Shown one piece after another: positions 24,977 through 34,420 of a stretch of DNA of 59,163 nt. The stretch comes from Bacteroidota bacterium. Lineage in GTDB: Bacteria > Bacteroidota > Ignavibacteria > Kapaibacteriales > UBA2268. Made by a program: the position numbers and the translations under genes. The stretch's first letter is position 1, and every line of letters begins with the position of its first letter. Where the stretch lies: positions 1 through 59,163 of the forward strand of contig JAKAKE010000008.1 in the NCBI GenBank assembly GCA_021824625.1, in the 5' to 3' direction. Below the pieces are notes generated by a model. The model made no database searches, was not told the DNA's origin, and saw nothing but the letters and a program-made list of their open reading frames with translations.

Positions 24977-26170
24977 ATGAAAATAATTTATTTAAAAATA
25001 GCTGCTATTCTAATATTAGCTTGTCTGTTTTACGGATGCTCCGAAACGACCGAGTCAACAAATGCAAATAAAAGATATATTTATTATTCTATGAGCGTAT
25101 CTGACGGAGCTACGAGTGCAGAAGCCGGTTTATATAGATATGATGTTTCCAGTGGCGAAACAGTAAGATTGGCTAATAATTCGGTTATTCATGTAACAGG
25201 TGTATCAAAGGATGGTACAATAGGATTTGAATATGAAGGTTTGGAAAAATTACGTTGGAAATATAATCTTGAATTGGGAAGTGTCCCAATTTCATATCCT
25301 GTATCTTTTGAGGATAATTATAATTATTGGATTTATGATTTACCATATTTTACCAATTCGTATAATGGAAATCACTTTGTGTATTTTGTTGGATACAGAC
25401 ATGTCGAAACATCGGATAAATATAAGGATAAACCAAAACTTGTCATTTTAGATTATTTGCATTCTTCATCAAAAATAATCGAAATTGATGAAATTAGTAA
25501 GTCATTTATAAATGATACAAGTATTGATGGTGTACAACTATTTAATGATTATATATTAACAAGTAATGATGGCAAGAGTGTATGGTTTTTAATGAATAGT
25601 TTTGAATTTTCAGGACATGATGACGTAGGATTTATGGCAATAAGTGATTTTATGCTTTTAGAATTTAATAATGATAAAATAGTTCCTATTATCAAACCTG
25701 ATTATAGAATTAAACAGATTTTAGGAGCAGATTATCCTAATGAAAGAATTTTGGTATTAATAGTATCTTTGATAGATTCAACAATATTTGCATATAATGA
25801 AACTGATTCAATACCTGTGAATATTCCTTATGAAAATTTCAGTAATCCCGAGCAATTTGCAAAAGAGAAATCAGAAATGGCAGGGTGGAGCGACGATGGT
25901 ATAGCCATTTATGATTTGACAACAATGACAATTAGGCAAAATGTAATTAGTTGGGGTAGGATTGATTCACTCTATCCAGGATTAGCTCACCAAAAGAATA
26001 AAAGGCTTTCTTTTTCTCCTGACGGTGAGTATATCACTTTTGCTTTACCCAAAATCAATGAATTGAATAATTTTGATTTATTTATTGTCAAAAGTGATGG
26101 TTCTGAATTCAAAAGGATATTGAAGAATGCACCTGTTGGAATACCTGTAATATCAAGTGTGATTGAATAG
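24977..26170 (+). CDS. Lipoprotein with beta-propeller-like C-terminus
   Basis: 397 residues from the ATG at 24977, chosen because MKIIYLKIAAILILACLFYGC is an ideal lipoprotein signal (lipobox Cys at about residue 21). An upstream ATG at 24920 would place 19 unrelated residues before it. The body has repeated short motifs (RYDVSSGETVRLANNS, RLSFSPDGEYITFALPK, DLFIVKSDGSEFKRIL) like TolB/WD40-type blades. Probably an outer-surface protein. Function not recognised. It is followed after 34 nt by the T9SS beta-helix gene, perhaps in one transcript. Confidence 0.65.
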   Translation: MKIIYLKIAAILILACLFYGCSETTESTNANKRYIYYSMSVSDGATSAEAGLYRYDVSSGETVRLANNSVIHVTGVSKDGTIGFEYEGLEKLRWKYNLELGSVPISYPVSFEDNYNYWIYDLPYFTNSYNGNHFVYFVGYRHVETSDKYKDKPKLVILDYLHSSSKIIEIDEISKSFINDTSIDGVQLFNDYILTSNDGKSVWFLMNSFEFSGHDDVGFMAISDFMLLEFNNDKIVPIIKPDYRIKQILGADYPNERILVLIVSLIDSTIFAYNETDSIPVNIPYENFSNPEQFAKEKSEMAGWSDDGIAIYDLTTMTIRQNVISWGRIDSLYPGLAHQKNKRLSFSPDGEYITFALPKINELNNFDLFIVKSDGSEFKRILKNAPVGIPVISSVIE

Positions 26171-26204
26171 TGAAAAATGAAAATTAAATAAATTTTGGTG
26201 TCTT

Positions 26205-27710
26205 ATGAAAAAAGTTATTTTAATACTTCTTTCAGTTTATAATATTAGTTTATTTGCTAATATTCTTAATGTTGGAGCGGGTTTTACTTATTCTACATTG
26301 TCTGATGCGGCTCAGGTTGCACAGCCGGGAGATACTATTTTAGTCAGGAATGTCGTTCAGGATGATACTCAATTTATTTCGGAATTGAAAGGTACACAGG
26401 AAAACTGGATTTACATTCTCGCTACCGATGAACAGGAAATACTATATGACGGCAACTCAGAAGCGTGGCACCTAAGCGATTGTGAATATCTTTATATACA
26501 TGGCTTTAATTTTGAAAACCAAACCGGTAATGGAGTGAACATTGACGATGGAGGGACTTTCGATTCTCCTTCACACCATATAAATATCGAAAATTGCCAA
26601 TGGAGAGTGATGAATGCAAGCGGTAACAATGACCAATTAAAAATGTCGGGAGTTGATGATTTTGTTATTCGTAATTGCAATTTTTCACGTGGTTCTGCAG
26701 GTGGAAGCATGGTTGATATGGTCGGATGCCACAATGGAAGATTTTATGATAATTATTTTTATAATGCAGGTTCAAATGCCATTCAGGCAAAGGGAGGCTC
26801 TAAGGATATCCGGATTGAAAGAAATTGGTTTACTGAAGCAGGGCAGAGGGCTATTAATATTGGAGGCTCGACGGGTATTCAATTTTTCAGACCACAGGGA
26901 ATAAATTATGAATCATCTAATATCTATGTTCATTCTAATATTTTCGTGGGTTCTCAGGCTCCGATTGCATTTGTTGGCACTGTTAATTCTGAAGTCATAA
27001 ACAATACAATAATAAATCCCGGCAAATGGGCGATTCGCATTTTGCAGGAAACAGTTGATAGTATGCTGGAATGTTCAAATAATATTTTCAGGAATAATAT
27101 CGTTTACATACAGGACGTTGCTTCAAATCCAACTATTAATATTGGTCCGAATACACTTCCCGAAACATTTGAATTTAGTAATAACCTGTGGTATAACCGG
27201 CAAAATCCTTCATGGCAGGGGCCCAACCTTCCTGTTGCTGAAACAGATGGAATCATTGGACAAGACCCGCTTTTCGTGGATTATGCAAATTACGGATATG
27301 AATTAAAACCAGGTTCACCTGCAATAGGTAAGGGCAAGGGACCTGTAACATGGAAAGATTTTCATAATAACGATTATAAGAATCCGCCTTCTCTTGGTGC
27401 TTATGAAGACACATCAACAACCGATGTCGAGGTATTTATTTATGAGAATAATTATTTTATTATTTCTCCAAATCCTGTGAATGGCTCTTTCAAAATTTCT
27501 TTTAATTTGCTCAAATATGATGATGTCAAAATATCAATCCTTGATATGCATGGTGAAGAAACTGTTGTTTGGGAACAGGGATTGGGGGCTGGGGAATATA
27601 ATATTGAGTGCAGTTCATCTCAATTAGCTGAATTATCGAAAGGAATTTATTTTGTGAAGATAATGACAAGTGATGGTGTTAGAGTTAAGAAAATAATTTT
27701 GTTGAGATAA
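26205..27710 (+). CDS. Right-handed beta-helix protein with T9SS sorting domain
   Basis: 501 residues: signal peptide (1 to about 18), then NVGAGFTYSTLSDAAQVAQPGDTILVRN, which is the start of a pectate-lyase-like parallel beta-helix. Asn-rich coils follow (HINIENCQWRV, DFVIRNCNF, IRIERNWFTEAGQRAINIGG, EVINNTIINPGKWAIRI). ISPNPVNGSFKISFNLLKYD to the C-terminus is a type IX secretion sorting domain ending VRVKKIILLR. It resembles polysaccharide lyase or adhesin folds, but catalytic residues cannot be assigned. Likely exported and surface-attached. Confidence 0.85.
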   Translation: MKKVILILLSVYNISLFANILNVGAGFTYSTLSDAAQVAQPGDTILVRNVVQDDTQFISELKGTQENWIYILATDEQEILYDGNSEAWHLSDCEYLYIHGFNFENQTGNGVNIDDGGTFDSPSHHINIENCQWRVMNASGNNDQLKMSGVDDFVIRNCNFSRGSAGGSMVDMVGCHNGRFYDNYFYNAGSNAIQAKGGSKDIRIERNWFTEAGQRAINIGGSTGIQFFRPQGINYESSNIYVHSNIFVGSQAPIAFVGTVNSEVINNTIINPGKWAIRILQETVDSMLECSNNIFRNNIVYIQDVASNPTINIGPNTLPETFEFSNNLWYNRQNPSWQGPNLPVAETDGIIGQDPLFVDYANYGYELKPGSPAIGKGKGPVTWKDFHNNDYKNPPSLGAYEDTSTTDVEVFIYENNYFIISPNPVNGSFKISFNLLKYDDVKISILDMHGEETVVWEQGLGAGEYNIECSSSQLAELSKGIYFVKIMTSDGVRVKKIILLR

Positions 27711-27789
27711 AGATTAAATTCTCCAATAAAAATTTTAAAACGACGTAACTTAAATTAAAATTAATTGATTAATAACAACCCCTGAATCC

Positions 27790-27807
27790 CCCCCTTTGAT
27801 AAGGGGG
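27790..27807. terminator. C5/G5 hairpin between convergent genes
   Basis: CCCCCTT (27790-27796), loop TGAT, AAGGGGG (27801-27807), between the convergent beta-helix and enoyl-CoA-hydratase-like genes. It may act as a bidirectional terminator. It belongs to the same C/G palindrome family seen inside the AddA-like gene. Confidence 0.55.
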
Positions 27808-27827
27808 AATTATAGGAGTAATTAAAA

Positions 27828-28598
27828 TCAAAATCCAATAGCTTTTGATTCAATATCGAAATATTTTTCTAAATCATCATGATAATTATTGATGAATCTT
27901 TTTGTTAACTTCAATACATTCGGGTCGAGACAGCATAAATTCTTTGCTGACTGAACGCAAAGCTTTTCAAAATCTTCGTTTGGAATAATTTCATTGACTA
28001 TGCCACTTGTTAAAGCTTGTTCTGAGTTAATATCACGACATGTATATAATATTTCAGTAGCCTTGCTTTGTCCTACAAATCGTGGCAGGAAGAAAGGGAG
28101 TGCACCGGTCGGGTGCATTCCATATTTATTGTGATTCAATACAAAGCGAAGGTCTTCGGCAGCAAAGCGGAAGTCTGCACAGAGGCTCATTCCGAAGAAT
28201 GGAGTTACTATATTTCCCTGCAAACCCTGTATGAACAGCTTTTTATATTCGACCATTTTCATGATGAAATTTCGGAAAGTATTCATCTGCCTCGCACGTA
28301 TCAGTTTCTTTTCTGTTGTTATATGATTTTGTGAGAATGAATCTTCTCCAGTCTGCAATCCGAGCATGAAATTATCATAAGCTGTCTCATCAAAAGCACC
28401 TTCGTCATTAAGTATCAAAAGACAGTTGATTACCGGGTCTTCTTCAAGCCATTCACAAACTGAAAGAACCTGACCGCTTTTTTCCATATTGGATAAGGTT
28501 TCAAACGTATTGCTGTGAAATACCATCACAGCCACATTAACATCAGTATAAAATCTAATTTCATCATTTTGAAAAGCAAATCCTTTTTCTTTACTCAT
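27828..28598 (-). CDS. Enoyl-CoA hydratase/isomerase-family protein (divergent)
   Basis: 256 residues with a crotonase fold. The oxyanion-hole segment is FIQGLQGNIVTPFFGMSLCADFRFAAEDLRFVLN and the distal motif is HPTGALPFFLPRFVGQSKATEIL, followed by SGIVNEIIPNEDFE. The normal hydratase glutamates are not obvious: the usual second catalytic position lies in MHPTGALPFFL with no acid. It may be a non-hydratase crotonase or a degenerate member. The ATG is preceded by AGGAG. Not clearly linked to the efflux operon that follows upstream on the same strand. Confidence 0.78.
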   Translation of the reverse strand: MSKEKGFAFQNDEIRFYTDVNVAVMVFHSNTFETLSNMEKSGQVLSVCEWLEEDPVINCLLILNDEGAFDETAYDNFMLGLQTGEDSFSQNHITTEKKLIRARQMNTFRNFIMKMVEYKKLFIQGLQGNIVTPFFGMSLCADFRFAAEDLRFVLNHNKYGMHPTGALPFFLPRFVGQSKATEILYTCRDINSEQALTSGIVNEIIPNEDFEKLCVQSAKNLCCLDPNVLKLTKRFINNYHDDLEKYFDIESKAIGF

Positions 28599-28614
28599 TT
28601 TATTTTCTCCTTTT

Positions 28615-28683
28615 CTGATATATAATCCCTACGGAATAAGAGCCGGTAAGGATTTTCTTAACTACTGATATATAATCCCTACG
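28615..28683. repeat. Two copies of CTGATATATAATCCCTACG
   Basis: Identical 19-bp copies at 28615-28633 and 28665-28683, 50 bp apart, in the gap between the RND and enoyl-CoA-hydratase-like genes. The intervening segment holds AATCC/GGATT ends. A dispersed intergenic repeat or operator pair is possible. Confidence 0.7.
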
Positions 28684-28730
28684 AGATAAATTAAATACTA
28701 AATTATCAATTATTCATTTTGCATTTTACA

Positions 28731-31700
28731 TTATTCATTTACTAAAACCGCTTTTTTCTTTCTCCTGGATGCAAAATAATACAAAGCAGGTATAACATAC
28801 AAAGTTAAAACCGTTGAAACCATTAATCCCCCGATACTAACAATTCCCAATGGTGTCCTCATCTCTTTTCCTGCATCACCGATTCCGAGTGCCATAGGAA
28901 GCATTCCCATAATTAATGCAAGGGTGGACATTATTTGCGGCTTCATTTTTATTGGTGCTCCTTCAATTAGTGCATCCTTTACACTTAATCCTTCTTCCTT
29001 CTTCAATTGATTGACATGGTCGAGCATTAATATAGCATTATTCACAACTATCCCTATTAGCATAATGATACCCATCAATGAAGTAATACCCAATGAAGTA
29101 TCTGTATAATATGATGCAACCACAACTCCAATCAATGCAAGTGGTAATGTCATCATTATATACAAAGGCTGTATAAAGCTCTCGAGCATTGCCGCCATAA
29201 GCATATATGTAAGAATTGATGCAAGAATGAATGCAAAAAACATATCGGCAAACATCTCATTCATCATTTTTGTACTTCCGCCCCACTTGAAACTATAACC
29301 GGTCGGTAACTTTATTTCCTGAATTCTCTTATCAACTTCATTAGTTACCGTTCCTAACGGGTAACCTGCGGCATTAGTACCTGAAAATTGTATAGCAGTG
29401 TATTTATCTCTTCTCAGAATCCTAGTATAACCCGTTGTAAATTTCACTTCGGCAAGCTGAGAAAGCCTATACGTACCATAAGGTGATACTATAGGTATAT
29501 TTCCTATTTTCTCGGGTGAATCAACAGAATTATCTGACAATGTAACAGTTATATCATATTCATTACCTGATTCCCTGTATTTGGACGATTCTAATCCTTC
29601 GATGGAAGAACGAAGTGTCAATGCAACATCCATGATTGTTAATCCGGCTTCAGATAACTTCACTCTGTCCGGGTAAACGGTTATTTCCGGTTTACCTGCT
29701 CTTGAGCTATGGTCGAGGTTTATTAAACCGGGAGTATCTTTTATTTTATTTATAACAATATCTTTTAGTTCATCAAGCTTCGATAATTCCTGTCCTAAAA
29801 GATAAAATGTTATCGGTGCAGTGCCATCACCCATTCCGGCACCAAGGTCAACTTTGATTTTTGCATTTGGTATATCTGCGAGTTCAGAAACAAATACAGT
29901 AATCATGTCCTGAATTTTAATATTTCTTTTTTTGACATCAACAAGCCTGACGTCCATTTTTGCCATATTTGTTCCAATATCAAGATTGCTCTTTTGTCCG
30001 AGATTTGTCAATATGTATTTAACTTCCTTATGTCTTTTTACTCTTGTTTCAATTTCATTCAGGACTTTAGCAGTTGCTTCTAAGTTGTATCCATCCGGAA
30101 GTTCTACTTCTATTTTGATATTACCGTCATCTAATACAGGAAGAAATTCTCCACCAAGCTTTGGTCCATAATAACCCATCGAAGCTATAAAAATAATCAT
30201 AGTTATAAGCAATGTGCCAAAACTAACCCATTTGTTTTTTAAAATTAACCTAAGTGAATTTCTATATAAATCAATTAATTTTCCTTCCATTTTCTCAAAC
30301 CAAGCCGTTACTTTACCACGTTTGATTGTTTTTGGTAAAACCATCGAAGCAAGCATTGGAGTAAGAGTGAAAGAAAACAAAAGCGAAAATAAAGTAGCGA
30401 ATGATGCTGCTAAAGCAAGTTCTCTCATCCATCTTCCAACAAGTGAACTCATATTTGCAATTGGTAAAAAGATAACGAGGTTTGTCAGGGTAGAAGCTAA
30501 AACAGCAATCATCACTTCCTGAGTCCCTTTCATAGCAGCCTGCTTATTTGATTCCCCCATAGACTTATATCGGAAAATATTCTCAATCACAACGATTGAG
30601 TTAGCCACAAGAACACCTACAGTAACCGACAAGCCCATCAATGTCATCATATTAAGTGTAAGTCCAAATGCCTTTAAAAGAAAGAAGGTTGAAATAATGG
30701 ATGCCGGCATAGATAACGCAACTATAATAGTTGAACGTATATTGTAAAGGAAGAAAAACAATACGAGAGATGTTATTAATACACCCTGTATAACATTTCC
30801 CATTGTGTCATCAACACTGCTTTTGACAAATATAGACTCATCATTTACTATTTCAAGTTTACAACCCTGTGGTAATGACTTTTCAATATCGGGAATGGCT
30901 GCTTGAATTGCTTCTGCTACTTTTACAACGTTGCCATCAGGACTTTTTATTATACCAAGCCTGACGACATTTTCATTCCGGTATTTTTCTATATTATTAT
31001 AATAAATTGAACGCTGTCTGACATCTTTACCTGAATCCTGAACATCGGCAATTTGTCCGAGTTTTCTGGGTCCGAATGCTGTTGGTATTTGAAGGTTTTT
31101 CATCTCTTCGATATTTGAGAATTCACCTTTGAGTCTGACAGTGTATTCCTGGTCTTTGACTTTGAAATATCCTCCGGGGATATCCATATTATTTGCTTTT
31201 AGGATTTGTAGAAGTTGCGGGAGAGAAATTGAGTTTTCAAATGCCACCCTGTTATCGAGAACAACACGCACTTCGCGTTCCCTTCCTCCTGACATATCTA
31301 CTTTTGCAACTCCTGAGATTTGTGAAAACCTGTCCCTTAAATTTTTATCTGCTATTTCATATAATTCTCTTGAATCGAGATTACCGCTAAGTACAACATC
31401 AACTACCGGGAAGGCATTAAAGTCAACCTTTTGAATAATCGGTTTCTTAGAATCCGTTGGTAAATCATTGACGATAGCATCAACCTTATCCTTCACTTCC
31501 TGGCTTGCAATATTAATATCTTTACTCAATTGAAATTCTATCATAACGATTGACAATCCGTCAAGCGAGTATGATTCTACTCTTTCAATTTGGCTAACTG
31601 TGGTAACGGCATCTTCGATTTTTTTACTTACCAGTGTCTCAACTTCTTTTGGGCCTGCACCGGGATAAGGAGTAACAATTGTAATAAACGGAATCTCTAC

Positions 31701-31817
31701 ATCAGGATTCAAATTCAGGTTTATATTGAACCATGCAATGGTTCCGAAAATAATAAAAACTAATATGATAACGGTCGTAAGTACAGGACGATTAATTGAT
31801 ATTTTAGCTAATTGCAT
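28731..31817 (-). CDS. RND-family efflux transporter, inner-membrane pump
   Basis: A 1028-residue protein with the twelve-helix, two-large-periplasmic-loop layout of HAE-type RND pumps (N-terminal MQLAKISINRPVLTTVIILV, TPYPGAGPKEVETLV, TLMGLSVTVGV, GVVVASYYTD). Unusual: the TM4 site, normally VDDAIVV or VDNSIVV, reads VANSIVVIENI (Ala405, Asn406). The TM10 lysine position reads GIVVNNAIL (Asn926). All three residues of the AcrB proton relay (Asp407, Asp408, Lys940) are therefore replaced. It starts 10 nt after the periplasmic adaptor gene, in an operon headed by tetR. Confidence 0.93.
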   Translation of the reverse strand: MQLAKISINRPVLTTVIILVFIIFGTIAWFNINLNLNPDVEIPFITIVTPYPGAGPKEVETLVSKKIEDAVTTVSQIERVESYSLDGLSIVMIEFQLSKDINIASQEVKDKVDAIVNDLPTDSKKPIIQKVDFNAFPVVDVVLSGNLDSRELYEIADKNLRDRFSQISGVAKVDMSGGREREVRVVLDNRVAFENSISLPQLLQILKANNMDIPGGYFKVKDQEYTVRLKGEFSNIEEMKNLQIPTAFGPRKLGQIADVQDSGKDVRQRSIYYNNIEKYRNENVVRLGIIKSPDGNVVKVAEAIQAAIPDIEKSLPQGCKLEIVNDESIFVKSSVDDTMGNVIQGVLITSLVLFFFLYNIRSTIIVALSMPASIISTFFLLKAFGLTLNMMTLMGLSVTVGVLVANSIVVIENIFRYKSMGESNKQAAMKGTQEVMIAVLASTLTNLVIFLPIANMSSLVGRWMRELALAASFATLFSLLFSFTLTPMLASMVLPKTIKRGKVTAWFEKMEGKLIDLYRNSLRLILKNKWVSFGTLLITMIIFIASMGYYGPKLGGEFLPVLDDGNIKIEVELPDGYNLEATAKVLNEIETRVKRHKEVKYILTNLGQKSNLDIGTNMAKMDVRLVDVKKRNIKIQDMITVFVSELADIPNAKIKVDLGAGMGDGTAPITFYLLGQELSKLDELKDIVINKIKDTPGLINLDHSSRAGKPEITVYPDRVKLSEAGLTIMDVALTLRSSIEGLESSKYRESGNEYDITVTLSDNSVDSPEKIGNIPIVSPYGTYRLSQLAEVKFTTGYTRILRRDKYTAIQFSGTNAAGYPLGTVTNEVDKRIQEIKLPTGYSFKWGGSTKMMNEMFADMFFAFILASILTYMLMAAMLESFIQPLYIMMTLPLALIGVVVASYYTDTSLGITSLMGIIMLIGIVVNNAILMLDHVNQLKKEEGLSVKDALIEGAPIKMKPQIMSTLALIMGMLPMALGIGDAGKEMRTPLGIVSIGGLMVSTVLTLYVIPALYYFASRRKKKAVLVNE

Positions 31818-31827
31818 ATTTTTCCTC

Positions 31828-32880
31828 TTATTGAATCACTTTAATTTTTTTGCCTGATGCTAATAAGGATAATCCTTCAGATATTAGCCTGTCTCCTGCA
31901 TTTAATCCGTTTAATACCTCAACAGATATACTGCTTTCATTACCCGTTTGTATAAATCTTTGTTCGGCTTTTCCGCCGTTTTCAACGAATACATAATTTT
32001 TATTACCTTCGGATTTAATTAGGTTTCTGGGAACAACGATAACGTTTGGATTTGTGTATGTTATGATTTTTACATCTGTTGTAACACCCGATTTAAGTTC
32101 TCTTTTCGGATTAGGGAACTGGATTTCAACACCAAAAGCTCTTTTCATATCATCCATTGCAAGAGAGATTTCAGATACTTTTCCTTTGTATTCTTTACCA
32201 CCAAATTCAATTGTTGCCGACATTCCATTTTTCAATTGATTGACTTCAGATTCAGAGACCCAAATTTTTGCCTTCATCGTTTGAAGCTTTGCTACGGTGA
32301 AAAGTTTTACATCCCTGAATACATCATCTCCGGGTTTTACAAACATCTCAACAATTGTACCGCTTATGGGTGACTCTACAAACAGCATTTGTTTAAGCGA
32401 TTCATAATTCCTTTTTGAAACCAGGTATTGTGTCTCCGCATTATCAAAGTTCTGTTGTGCTGTCTCACCAGCTTTTAATAACTCACTCATTCTCTTATAC
32501 AATTTTTCAGCATTTTCTAATCCTATTTTTGCCTGGGAGAATTGGAGTTCAGGATTGTCTGTCGGAAAAGTCATAACCACTTTACCTTCTCCTACGCTTT
32601 GTCCCACTTTTGCTCTTACACTTACAATCCTGTCTGCTACAGTTGAAAACTTAGTGCTTTCTTCAATACCGGAAAGCTTTGAAAAGAAGCTAAGTTTTTT
32701 ATCAAATCTTGTTGGTTGAACAACCTCGATTTTTACAGGAACACCCTGTTCCTCTCTTATTTTCTCCATACTCTTAGCTTCCTTTTTTTCTTCTTTTGCA
32801 CAGCCAAAAAGCAGAAGTATAGAAGATGCCGTTACAATAATTAGCAGTAAACTCAATATTCTTTTTTTCCTCGATAACAT
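31828..32880 (-). CDS. RND periplasmic adaptor (membrane fusion) lipoprotein
   Basis: 350 residues with a long N-terminal signal ending in LLLFGC (lipobox Cys about 27). The order is a short barrel, an alpha-helical hairpin (KIGLENAEKLYKRMSELLKAGETAQQNFDNAETQYLVSKRNYESL as a coiled coil), a lipoyl-like barrel (ESPISGTIVEMFVKPGDDV, AKIWVSESEVNQLKNG) and a C-terminal domain ending LISEGLSLLASGKKIKVI. It bridges the RND pump and TolC-like channel. 10 nt from the pump gene. Confidence 0.93.
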   Translation of the reverse strand: MLSRKKRILSLLLIIVTASSILLLFGCAKEEKKEAKSMEKIREEQGVPVKIEVVQPTRFDKKLSFFSKLSGIEESTKFSTVADRIVSVRAKVGQSVGEGKVVMTFPTDNPELQFSQAKIGLENAEKLYKRMSELLKAGETAQQNFDNAETQYLVSKRNYESLKQMLFVESPISGTIVEMFVKPGDDVFRDVKLFTVAKLQTMKAKIWVSESEVNQLKNGMSATIEFGGKEYKGKVSEISLAMDDMKRAFGVEIQFPNPKRELKSGVTTDVKIITYTNPNVIVVPRNLIKSEGNKNYVFVENGGKAEQRFIQTGNESSISVEVLNGLNAGDRLISEGLSLLASGKKIKVIQ

Positions 32881-32929
32881 TTTATTTGTACTCCTTTATA
32901 ATTATTATTATTATTTTCATTTTCAATTT

Positions 32930-34360
32930 TTAATTTTCAATGTAAGGTTTAACAAATCTCTCTTCTAATTTTCCGAGAAGCTGGTCTAACTCAAATTTTG
33001 CGAGCATAAAATCATATTCGGATTGTAATTTATTTATTCTTGCCTGTCGCAAAGCCATATCAGCATTTTGAATTTCTAATTGGTTTCCGGTACCTTCTTT
33101 GTACCTTACCTGTGAAATCTCATTTGCTCTTTCAGCAAGTTTTACATTTCTTTCCTGGGCTTCAATGTTACTTTGCACTCTTTCCAAGTCGAGTATTTTA
33201 GTTTTTACCTGCATTGTAACAAAATCTTTCAATTGGAAGAACTGTTCTTCAGTCTGTTGAGCAGTTATTTTAGCTTGCTGTTCCCTATGTGATGTTCTTA
33301 ATCCTTTAAATAAATTCATAGAGAAACTCAATCCAACCATTGCTGATGAATAATTCTGGAATTTGAAATCTTCTGCAGAACCTGCTCTCGTATAATTTCC
33401 GAATGCTGCGAGTGTAGGCCAGTAATCGGCTCTCTCAAGGTCAATAAATGCTTTGTCAACATCCTTTTTGAGTTCAAGAACACCTATCTCAATATTTGTA
33501 GTTAAAGCCTTATTGATTGTTTCTCCCTTTTCAGGTAATTCTTCTTTTGTATAAGATATGCTTCCATCCACTTCAATATCTTCTGATTGGTCAAGTCCAA
33601 GAAGGATTTTTAATCCTTCTTTTGCAATTTTATATGTATTCTCCATTTGCATAACAACAGGCCTGATGTTTTCTACCCTGACTTCTGCCTGCAGTGCATC
33701 AAACTCGGAAACTAATCCCTGGCTTAAATAAGCCTTTACATTTTTAAGATTTTCTTCGCCATTCTGCAAGCTTGCCTTTGTGATTTCCAATAATTCTTTT
33801 GTTAGAATTACTCCATAAAAAGATTTCTGAACATTCAGAATTGTTTTTGATGCCGAAGACCTGAATGCTTCTTTAGATAAATTGGAATATTTTTTTGATG
33901 CTCCGATACCTGTCAACACTGCCGAATTAAATAAAACCTGCGAAACATTTATCTGAGCCTGGTAATTATTAGCCAATGAGAAAGATTGAAGTGTGTAATT
34001 GACAGGCTTAAATTTACTTTCGTCTCTCGGAATAACATTTTCATCAAATAAAATCCCGTAAGTTGCATTTCCGAGCAATGCTGCAAAATCAGGAAATGGC
34101 ATTTTCTGTTTTTCGACGAAACGGCTGTAATTTGCCGAAACATCAACAACCGGGAGTGCATAGCCGAATGCTTCATCAACTGCCTCATCTGCTTTCTCTA
34201 CATTCAACAAAGCTATTTTATTTTCCTTATTGTTTTCGATTGCAATTTTTATTGCTTCATCAATCGTTATTTTTTTAGTTTGTGCATTAAGATGGAATGA
34301 TGTAATTATAAATAATAAAACAGTCATCAATCCTAATTTCTTTAATGTTCTTATTTTCAT
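32930..34360 (-). CDS. TolC-family outer membrane efflux channel
   Basis: 476 residues with signal peptide (to about residue 26, AQTKK). Two OEP repeats of coiled-coil helices carry the TolC pattern: ITIDEAIKIAIENNKENKIALL, GLVSEFDALQAEVRVENI, DYWPTLAAFGNYTRAG, YKEGTGNQLEIQNADMALRQARINKLQSEYDFMLAKFELDQLLG. It forms the exit duct of the tripartite pump. 49 nt from the adaptor gene. Confidence 0.93.
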   Translation of the reverse strand: MKIRTLKKLGLMTVLLFIITSFHLNAQTKKITIDEAIKIAIENNKENKIALLNVEKADEAVDEAFGYALPVVDVSANYSRFVEKQKMPFPDFAALLGNATYGILFDENVIPRDESKFKPVNYTLQSFSLANNYQAQINVSQVLFNSAVLTGIGASKKYSNLSKEAFRSSASKTILNVQKSFYGVILTKELLEITKASLQNGEENLKNVKAYLSQGLVSEFDALQAEVRVENIRPVVMQMENTYKIAKEGLKILLGLDQSEDIEVDGSISYTKEELPEKGETINKALTTNIEIGVLELKKDVDKAFIDLERADYWPTLAAFGNYTRAGSAEDFKFQNYSSAMVGLSFSMNLFKGLRTSHREQQAKITAQQTEEQFFQLKDFVTMQVKTKILDLERVQSNIEAQERNVKLAERANEISQVRYKEGTGNQLEIQNADMALRQARINKLQSEYDFMLAKFELDQLLGKLEERFVKPYIEN

Positions 34361-34420
34361 AATAATTAACTCTATTATTAATTAACATTCTTATATTCAA
34401 TTCTTCATTTTCTATTTGCA

